Shown piece by piece: positions 45,590-54,000 of a DNA stretch of 64,000 nucleotides (position 1 is the first letter of the stretch; each line of letters starts with the position of its first letter). The position numbers and the translations under genes were made by a program. Under the pieces are notes generated by a model, which was not told where the DNA came from, did no database searches, and saw only the letters and a list, made by a program, of their open reading frames with translations. The DNA comes from Homarus americanus. Taxonomy: Eukaryota; Arthropoda; Malacostraca; Decapoda; Nephropidae. Location: NCBI RefSeq assembly GCF_018991925.1, contig NW_024722158.1, positions 1,835,673 through 1,899,672 on the forward strand, given 5' to 3'.

Positions 45590-46680
45590 ATTTGATTGGG
45601 TTAGGATGGTTTAGGACTGGTATCAGATGCATTAGTTATTTTTTACTCAAACGAAAAATCTGTTAATGCAGGTATGTTGACATTGATATTCTGCTTAGAA
45701 TTTCGTTAATATTTATAGCTGGATGGTGAAATTAAATTTTATATTGAAGATATAAAAGTGATTCTAATTTGTTACTAATAAAGTGTTTGAATATTCTGGT
45801 GGCTATAAAGAAGAGAGCACAGATTCTTTTTTTTGCCTGACTCCCAGCTCCTATGGTGGCTCCAGTACTATCTACTTTAGTTCACTCTTCTACAGCAGGT
45901 GTTTATTTGTTAATTCGGTTTAGTCCTGCTTTAATAGGGTCGGAAGTTCAATCTGTGTTATTGTTTCTTGTTTGACAATATTTATAGCAGAATTAGGCGC
46001 TAACTTTGAATACGATTTGAAGAAGATTGTTGCTTCGTCTACATTGAGACAGCTTGGTGTAATGTTAAGTATTTTAGCTCTTGGGTTTGCAGATTTAGCT
46101 TTTTCCCATTTATTGGGTCACGCTTTGTTTACAGCATTGTTGTTTATACGTGCTGGGGTAGTGAACCACGCGGAGTATCAAGATATTCGTCGTATCGGTA
46201 GTTTAGTCTTTAGTAGACCTTTAGCTAGGACGTGCGTAAATTTGGCTAATTTGGCTTTATGTGGAATACCAGTTTTGGCAGAACTTTATCCAAAAGAATT
46301 AATTTTGGAGAAAATTTTTAGAAGAAAATTAATTTAGTGGCTTTTATTTTATATCCTTTGGCCACAGGGTTAACAGTGTCTTATAGATTTTGTTTAGTTT
46401 ATTACAGTTTAACGAGTTTATTTAATGTAAGGAGACTAAGTCGGGTTAACGATAAGAGAGTTGCAATAACTAGATCAATAATGAGATTAAGAGTTGATGG
46501 TGCGGGCCTTTCTTGTCCTGGGTCACTTTTCCTGAGTCATATATAATTTGCCTTACTTCACATTAAAGGTATTGGCTTTAGGAATAGAGTGTTAGGTGTT
46601 GCCTTAGTTGGTTATTGACGAAATATTTTAAGTGTTAATTATAGGTTGTGTAGATTAAAAAGTTATAGTGGAGTGTGGGG
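45590..46680 (+). pseudogene. nad5: NUMT: nad5, partial and frameshifted
   Basis: The mitochondrial-code reading includes STIYFSSLFY-type and TPMVAPVLSTLVHSSTAGVYLLIRF-equivalent sequence near 45850-45930 in shifting frames. It is followed by an intact run of about 120 codons (45972-46334) with LRQLGVMLSILALGFADLAF and SHLLGHALFTALLFIRAGVV NHAEYQDIR, typical of nad5. Further C-terminal sequence (PLATGLTVSY, GIGFRNRVLGVALVGY) reaches the 42-bp minisatellite. It is a broken copy of complex I subunit 5, in the same orientation as nad1, as expected for both being minor-strand genes. Confidence 0.9.
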
Positions 46681-46915
46681 TCAATATGGTTCATGGTGTG
46701 TTTATCTAGTTATAGTGTGGGATCTATATGGTTCATGGTGTGTTTATCTAGTTATAGTGTGGGATCTATATGGTTCATGGTGTGTTTATCTAGTTATAGT
46801 GAGGGATCTATATGGTTCATGGTGTGTTTATCTAGTTATAGTGTGGGATCTATATGGTTCATGGTGTGTTTATCTAGTTATAGTGTGGGATCTATATGGT
46901 TCATGGTGTGCTTAT
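46669..46915. repeat. 42-bp minisatellite derived from nad5
   Basis: Six copies of a 42-bp unit, GTGTGGGATCTATATGGTTC plus ATGGTGTGTTTATCTAGTTA and TA. The first copy reads GGGGTCAATATGG instead of GGGATCTATATGG. In the mitochondrial code the unit spells VGSMWFMVCLSSYS, which resembles the nad5 C-terminal (F)GSMWFM motif and continues the nad5 frame leading into it. Confidence 0.9.
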
Positions 46916-47275
46916 CTAGCCCTGTTCAAGGAGAAGACTGGGAGAAGCTGTTTGGTGCTGAAGACGATGACAAGGAAAATGATTTTGATGGATTTTAATG
47001 AAAATATTCAGAAATATGGTATCGTAGTATTTGTTCAAGTGAATTAGGATAGAATATTATTGTAATACAACAGTAGTGACGATGTGGAGGAGGTGGAGGG
47101 ATAGACCGGGGAGGAGTGTTGACTGGCGGGAGCAGGGACAAGTGGAGATGCCAGCCAGTACATTACGGGTGTACAGTATTAATTGTTTTTATCGCTCTTT
47201 TTGCATTTTAATATTAAATACTGTACATTACGTTTCAACAAAACTACTATTTATTTCTGAGAATATGGAAATGTA
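46916..47275. other. Non-coding sequence right of the minisatellite
   Basis: The first 80 bases read as an acidic tail (EDWEKLFGAEDDDKENDFDG then F and stop) in frame with the repeat. No source is recognised. The rest is AT-rich and shows the word GATAGAATATTATTGTAATA at 47050, which recurs at 47744. Confidence 0.4.
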
Positions 47276-47598
47276 ATACAGCTAGACCCTGACTTACGAC
47301 TGCTTCAACTTACGACCGCCGCAGTTGTGACCATTTTTTTTTCCAAAATGACACACGCATTTTCTATACCGAAACGTTTCCAGTTAATGTAGTCTCCATG
47401 TATAATTAGAAAATTATGGGGGTCCCATGTGCATTCAGCTGACTACATTAAAGGTAAGTGCTCAGCCACACTGTATCCATTCATCATTATTCATTACTTT
47501 CACTGTACTGTATTTCATTGTAGATTTTTTATTTAATTTTTTTTTATCTATGTCGGACTTACGACCTGGATTTGGGTCCCTAACCCCGTCGTATTTTT
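47276..47598. mobile_element. 'CTTACGAC' TIR element, copy 3, right end interrupted
   Basis: It starts TACAGCTAGACCCTGACTTA and carries near its right end CTTACGACCTGGATTTGGGT then CCCTAACCCCGTCGTA, the inverse of the left end of the 14009 and 14952 copies. The expected outer bases (TAAGTCAGGAAGGAGCTGTA-like) are missing because the hairpin element at 47599 begins there. Confidence 0.7.
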
Positions 47599-47906
47599 AC
47601 TGAAATGACGTACGTATTACAGTGGAAAGTGGGATAAAATTGTGACGAAAGCAATGACTTTCGCTTTCTTTCATTCAAAAGATGTTACCGTAATCGCTTT
47701 TCGAATGGTTTTCAGTTGCGGGATTATGAGGCTAATGATACGATAGAATATTATTGTAATACAGTACGAGTACAACAGTTTTTTAACTGAAAACCATTTG
47801 AAAAGCGATTACGATAAAATCTTTTGAACAACGAAAGAAAGCGAAAGTCATTGTTTTCGTCATGATTTTATCTCACTTTCCACTGTAATATGTACGTCAT
47901 TTCAGT
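47599..47906. mobile_element. Hairpin MITE with about 135-bp inverted arms
   Basis: The left arm ACTGAAATGACGTACGTATT ... GAATGGTTTTCAGTTG and the right arm AACTGAAAACCATTTGAAAA ... GTACGTCATTTCAGT are inverse copies over nearly their whole length (internal words GACTTTCGCTTTCTTTC / GAAAGAAAGCGAAAGTC). The spacer between them is about 45 bp. No coding content. Type not known; it could be a foldback or Tc1-like MITE. Confidence 0.85.
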
Positions 47907-48545
47907 CAAAAAATTACATTTCCATATTTATTTCTAAGAATATATTCATTCAGTCACAGTTAAGGTAAAATATACTTGTGATGTAATATTTTAATGAAAA
48001 TACGGTATCATAGTTTTCTTTTGTTTCAAATTTAATTAACAAAGATTGATGTTTCATATGTAATAAACAAAAATTTATGTACAGTATCTATAAATAAACT
48101 TTAATGAATGAATACTTTGTTTTATATCGTCCTGTGCTACCATACCATGCATTTGGCTACTTTGGGCTAGCTATGATGACGCAAGAGATCTGCCCTGGCG
48201 ACTGTACCGACACTCACAGCTGGTGGTGCGTTGGTGCGTCGTTTCCATTGTTTACTGGTAGTTACTGGTAAATATTTTTTAAACCTAATGAAACTATTAC
48301 CCGTTTAGAGGTCGACCCCCAATTTTTTGCCAAATAATTTGGTCTTAAAAACTCAAACTACACACAGGCATATACGGTAAATAAGGACATGGGGGGCCAG
48401 GGGTTTTTAGGGGGGGGGGCAGCAAAAGTACACGGATTTTTAACATTCACGGGTATCTCTGTTACCTAACCCCCGCGTATGTTAAGGGCCGACTGTACTT
48501 GCTTTCAGTCATCGGGTGAAAGATCGGATGAGGAGGAGATTCAAT
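47907..48545. other. AT-rich sequence, nothing recognised
   Basis: No gene recognised. It includes a G-rich run at 48409-48420 and words resembling pogo-type ends (CCCGCGTATGTTAAGGGCCG near 48471). Confidence 0.4.
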
Positions 48546-48694
48546 TTAACTTTTAGGCCATAACTAGCGCGCCCCGGGTGACGTTCCAGAACGTCCGCCT
48601 ATTTTCCCGCCATTTTTTGTATTAATTCATTTATTTATTTATTTTTTAATTCATTTTGGAAAAGTTGACTTTTTCACGATTTAACCCCATGCAC

Positions 48695-48735
<41 letters not shown>

Positions 48736-48758
48736 TACTGCCAGGGCTTAAGGGTTAA
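48546..48758. mobile_element. Short TTAA-flanked element, copy 2
   Basis: Second copy of the element at 30475-30637: it shares CCCCGGGTGACGTT, CGCCTATTTTCCCGCCAT, GGAAAAGTTGA and GGGCTTAAGGGTTAA. It is longer because of an ATTTATTT run and a (TG)n expansion at 48698-48732. Confidence 0.65.
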
Positions 48759-48774
48759 AAATACAGAGACTAAG

Positions 48775-49160
48775 AAATCTGTGGTTAGCGGCACAAATTT
48801 CTGAACATTGACCGGAAAATAATCCTGGTCGATTAATCATAAATCTGACTTGGTTAAGATGTCCAGGGATTACATCTGCTTTTACTCCCAGGGCTGGAAC
48901 AGTTCAAGAGTGAATAACGTCGGCGGCAGTTACTAGGAAAGGACTTGTGTATTTCTAGGTAATACTGTTCGATTATCTACATCTAGAAGGGGAAATCCAG
49001 ATAAATCTAGTTCGTTAGATGGAGTTATGTAAGAGTCAGATTCTACTTGTAGGGAGTCTGAATATTCATATCTTCAGTTTCATTGATGACCGATAGTTTT
49101 AATAGTAATCGTAGGGTTGTTAACTTCATCTAGGAGATAGAGTAGTCAAAGTTCCTCCTT
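48775..49160 (-). pseudogene. cox2: NUMT: fragment of cox2
   Basis: The minus strand in mitochondrial code reads LLDEVNNPTITIKTIGHQWN then WRYEYSDS (TGA as Trp), [40 protein letters not shown] and [12 protein letters not shown]. This is the copper-centre domain of cytochrome oxidase subunit 2. The CSEIC..NH motif and HSWTVP are the CuA-site elements. The frame is intact over about 125 codons. cox2 is not adjacent to nad5 in the ancestral genome, so this is a second insertion or a rearranged piece of the same NUMT. Confidence 0.92.
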
Positions 49161-49722
49161 ATAGCAGAGGTCCACAACCTTTATACAGTCATCGGCCACA
49201 TTATAAACAACAAAAAAGTATAGCCGTCGCACAGTGTAATTATGCACTGTTATAAATTCAAGAAAAGAAAATATGAAATTGGGCCTTAACAAATATAGAA
49301 CTGAACCACACACAGTATTCAAACAAGTACAGCTATACAGTACAGAACAAAATATTAAGTGACATATTTTACGGCACATGAGAGACATCCTCCATTTCAG
49401 CGAGGAATATTTAGGAAAAACTTTGGTGTCTCACAGAACCACAGAGAACGGGTCACAATCCTCCGTCCAGTCATCTCCTTACTCCTTGATGACACAGTTC
49501 AGAAGGAAGAAACACCAAATGGGAGGGAACTACAACCAAGCTTCTTTATACAGTACAGTACTGAGCGATTTGATTTGACACACACAAATGGGTCAACTAT
49601 ATAGTGTTAACCAGTAATTGGCTGTCAGTAGAGGAGCTGGAAATAACAATTCCCAATAAATTATCCAAACTCTGCAAGTGTTGATTTTTGTTGAGGTACA
49701 AGAGAATTATTACATTACTAAC
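49161..49722. other. Intron sequence, nothing recognised
   Basis: Sequence between the cox2 fragment and the 49723-49882 exon. No homology seen. Confidence 0.45.
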
Positions 49723-49882
49723 CTCTCTGAGTGACCCCAGTGTCCTCTTCCTCAGCACCGGTGATGCCCCAACATCTTGGTTTGGCCTGCAGCTAGAAGC
49801 ACTGTTGTTGACATTGCCCAACACTGAACGACCAGGTGTGCGGGGCGTGCGTAAGGCTTTCAGCGGTGATCGATTGCTGAAC
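49723..49882 (-). CDS. DEPDC1: DEPDC1 homologue exon, end of the DEP domain and linker
   Basis: Minus-strand exon of 160 nt with acceptor TTTGCTCCTCAG and donor AGAG|GTTAGT. After one entry base it reads FSNRSPLKALRTPRTPGRSV, then LGNVNNSASSCRPNQDVGAS and PVLRKRTLGSLRE. It corresponds to the vertebrate DEPDC1 segment just after the DEP domain (..LFRFPATSPLKTLP.. and ..IFKLRNLSRRTPKR). Exit phase 0 matches the 36473-36687 exon. This is the most 5' exon identified. The DEP-domain exon(s) that should precede it are not visible between here and 51 kb. Confidence 0.82.
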
Positions 49883-51043
49883 CTGAGGAGCAAATTGACT
49901 ACCATGACCAGATGACCTCCATTAATGATAATCTTAATGTAAAACGTTCTGGAGCAGCAATGAATTTTGGAGCATCTAAAACAGTCTTTTTCACACTTAA
50001 AGACTATGATAATAACACAAGGTCTCCACTAATAGACAATAACACAAGGTAGATATACACATAATTGTCTTCTTTTTACTGTGTTACATGCACACTCTAT
50101 CATATATACAGGTCGTGTATAAAAATAACTATAAGGTTAAGAAACATAAAAGGTAATAAGCCTTGTTCATGTGTAAGAGGAGTGGGGTGGTCCAGCAGCC
50201 AGACAGCAGTACCACGCTATTTGATATTTACATAGTATACACACCGCTTATTACATGGTATACACACCGCTTATTACATGGTATACACACCGCTTATTAC
50301 ATGGTATACACACCGCTTATTACATGGTATACACACCACTTAGCAAATGAAATATTATGACGCCTTAAAGTAATATTTCATACCGGGGCTACGACAGCAC
50401 CAGCTCTCATCGAGTAAAGGCGGTCAGCTTCACCCCTATTGGACCAGCCTTTGAGTTGCGCCGTTGATCGAGTAGCTGTACGTATTTTATTCAATTTCTT
50501 TTACTCTGTTACATGCACACACAATTATTGATATAGCATGTGTAGAGTGTGCACAAAATAAATAAATATTAGCAGAAGAGATAATAATTTCTTATGTCCG
50601 CAGTAGTTAGTGTGTGATCGTGGGGGTTGTTAGCCATGGGAGTGTGGTGAGTGTTGATGTTGGTGAAGTGACCACGTACAGTCCCAGACTCTTCCACATT
50701 GAACACCCAACCAGACGACCGGAGAGGTTGAATTGGGTGAAGATCTGGTAAGCGTGTGTGTGTGTGTGTGGGGGGCTACTGCCTTCCTGGGGTAAGGACA
50801 GTATGGGTGCCAGTCAATAACTGATGTCGACTATTTTTAGTTATAATTATTTTCCAAATCTGACATACTGTACAACTTTAAGCTGATACACATTGTTAGG
50901 TGATTCAACTGCTTTTGCATGCACATTATAGTTCATGAAAGCATTAATAGCATATACTGAAACCATATGCTGTCGTAAGTCACGTTTTGACCTAGCCTCG
51001 CCCCGGGTAAACCAAAATGACCTCTTTACACTTATTGTTTTAA
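49883..51043. other. Non-coding stretch with a 23-bp minisatellite
   Basis: Apart from the minisatellite at 50233-50341 and a (TG)n run near 50755-50770, no gene, exon or transposon was recognised. Confidence 0.45.
50233..50341. repeat. 23-bp minisatellite, about five copies
   Basis: Repeats of GGTATACACACCGCTTATTA plus CAT, almost perfect. The last copy ends ACACCACTTAGC. Non-coding. Confidence 0.93.
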
Positions 51044-54000
51044 TATGGTGCTACTAGTGGTATGGTGCTACTGGTGGTATGGTGCTACTAGTGGTATGAG
51101 ATTATACTGGTGGTGGCGGTGCTACTGAGAGTAGATTGTGGAGGCGCTACTGAGTGGTATGGTGCTACTAGTGGTATGGTGCTACTGGTGGTATGGTGCT
51201 ACTAGTGGTATGGTGCTACTGGTGGTATGGTGCTACTAATTGGTATGGTGCTACTAGTGGTATGGTGCTACTGGTGGTATAGGGTGCTACTAGTGGTGTG
51301 TGGTGCTGGTGGTATGGTGCTACTGGTATGGTGCTACTGGTGGTATGGTGCTACTAGTGGTATGGTGCTACTGGTGGTATGGTGCTACTAGTGGTGTGGT
51401 GCTACTGATTGGTATGGTGCTACTGGTGGGTATGGTGCTACTGGTGGTATGGTGCTACTGGTGGTATGAAGGTGCTACTAGTGGTATGGTGCTACTAGTG
51501 GTATGGGTGCTTTACTGGTGGTATGGTGCTACTGGTGGTATGGTGCTACTAGTGGTGTGTGGTGCTACTGGTATGGTGCTACTAGTGGTAGCATGGTGCT
51601 ACTGGTGGTATGAATTGCTACTAGTGGTATGGTGCTACTACTGGTGGTATGGTGCTACTAGTGGTATGTGGGTCATACCCCAATTGGTATGGTGCTACTG
51701 AGGTGGTATGGTGCTACTAGTGGTGTGGTGCTACTAGTGGTATGGTGCTACTAGTGGGTATGAAAGTTGCTACTGGTGGTATGGTGCTACTAGTGGTATG
51801 GTGCTACTGGTGGTATGGTGCTACTAGTGGTGTGGTGCTACTGGTGGTATGGTGCTACTAATTGGTATGGTGCTACTGGTGGTATGGTGCTACTAGTGGT
51901 ATGGTGCTACTGGTGGTATGGTGCTTTACTGGTGACATGGTGCTACTAGTGGTAGCTTAGGGTGCTTCTAGTGGTATGGTGCTACTAGTGGGTATGGTGC
52001 TACTAGTGGTATGGTGCTACTAGTGGTGACATGGTGCTACTAGTGGTATGGTGCTACTGGTGGTATGGTGCTACTAGTGGTATGGTGCTACTAGTGGTAT
52101 GGTGCTACTGGTGGTATGGTGCTACTAGTGTATGGTGCTACCAGTGGTGTGGTGCTACTAATTGGTATGGTGCTACTAGTGGTATGAATTGCTGAATCAG
52201 GTATGGTGCTACTAGTGGTATGGTGCTACTGGTGGTAGCATGGTTGCTACTGGTGGTATGGTGCTACTAGTGGTATGATTGCTTCTAGTGGTATGGTGCT
52301 ACTGGGGGTGTGGTGCTACTAGTGGTATGGTGCACTGGTGGTATGGTGCTACTGTTGTGGTCCGCTGCTAATTGGTGTGGTGCTACTAGTGGTATGGAGG
52401 TGCTACTAGTGGTATCCCAGGAAGTGCTACTAGTGGTATGGTGCTACTGGTGGTATGGTGCTACTAGTGGTATGGTGCTACTAGTGGTATGGTGCTACTG
52501 GTGGTATGGTGCTACTAGTGGTATGGTGCTACTAGTGGTATGGTGCTACTAGTGGTATGGTGCTACTAGTGGTATGGTGCTACTGGTGGTATGGTGCTAC
52601 TGGTGAGGTATGGTGCTACTCTGGTGAATATGGTGCTACTAGTGGTGTGGTGCTACTGGTGGTATGGTGCTACTAGTGGTATGGTGCTACTAGTGGTATG
52701 GTGCTGCTAGTGGTATGGTGCTTTACTGGTGGTATGGTGCTACTAATTGGTATGGTGCTACTAGTGGTATGGTGCTACTAATTGGTATGGTGCTACTAGT
52801 GGTATGGTGCTACTGGTGGTATGGTGCTACTAGTGGTATGGTGCTACTAGTGGTATGGTGCTTACTAGTGGTATGGTGCTACTAGTGGTATGGTGCTACT
52901 GGTGGTATGGTGCTACTGGTGGTATGGTGCTACTGGTGGTATGGTGCTACTGGTGGTAGCATGGTGCTACTAGTGGTATGGTGCTTCTAGTGGTATGGTG
53001 CGCTACTAGTGGTATGGTGCTACTAGTGGTATGGTGCTACTAGTGGTATGGTGCTACTAGTGGTATGGTGCTACTGGTGGTATGGTGCTACTAGTGGTAT
53101 GGTGCTACTAGTGGTATGGTGCTACCAGTGGTATGGTGCTAGTGGTATGGTGCTACTAGTGGTATGGTGCTACTGGTGGTATGGTGCACTGGTGGTATGG
53201 TGCTACTGGTGGTACATGGTGCTACTAGTGGTGTGGTGCTTTACTTCAGAGTAGTATGGTGCTACTAGTGGTATGGTGCTACTGGTGGTACATGGATGCT
53301 ACTAGTGAGGTATGGTGCTACTGGTGGTATGGTTGCTTTACTAGTGGTATGGTGCTACTAATTGAGGTATGGTGCTACTAGTGGTATGGTGCTACTGGTG
53401 GTATGGTGCTACTAATTGGTATGTAGTGCTACTGGTGGTATGGTGCTACTAGTGGTATGGTGCTACTAGTGGTATGGTGCTACTGGTGGTATGGTGCTAC
53501 TAGTGGTATGGTGCTACTGGTGGTATGGTGCTACTGGTGGTATGGAAGTTGCTTTTGGTGAGTATGGTGCTACTGGTGGTATGGTGCTACTGGTGGTATA
53601 AGTGCTACTGGTGGTATGAAGATTTGCTACTAGTGGTATGGTGCTACTAGTGGTATGGGCAAGCTACTATTAGTGAGAGTATGAAGATTGCTACTAGTGG
53701 TATGGTGCTACTAGTGGTATGGTGCTACTGGTGGTATCGGTGCTGGTGTGTAGTTGCTGCTGGTGGTATGGTGCTACTGATTTTGGTATGGTGCTACTAG
53801 TGGTATGGTGCTTACTGATTTGGTGTATGGTGCTACTGGTGAGGCATGGTGCTACTTGTGGTATATGGTGCTACTTTAGTGGTATGGTGCTACTGGTGGT
53901 ATGGTGCTACTGGTGGTATGGTGCTACTACAGGTGGTATGGTGCTACTAGTGGTATGGTGCTACCCCAGGTAGTATGGTGCTACTAGTGGTATGGTGCTA

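Larger units (their letters stand above)
42654..46915. other. Nuclear mitochondrial DNA insertion (NUMT)
   Basis: Contiguous mitochondrial-derived sequence in the order rrnL, trnL1, nad1, (trnS2, cob and nad6 on the other strand), then nad5. This is the ancestral pancrustacean order read along the minor strand, with nad4L, nad4 and the intervening tRNAs missing. Frameshifts in nad1, nad5 and cob, nuclear repeats on both sides and non-mitochondrial sequence at about 45386-45580 show it is nuclear. TGA is read as Trp throughout. Confidence 0.93.

Noticed and set aside
50640..50760. Minus-strand words VFNVEESGTV and similar as a DEP or transposase exon
   Set aside because: Short, no splice-bounded frame, and no match to the DEP domain; only a loose likeness to the NVDE motif.
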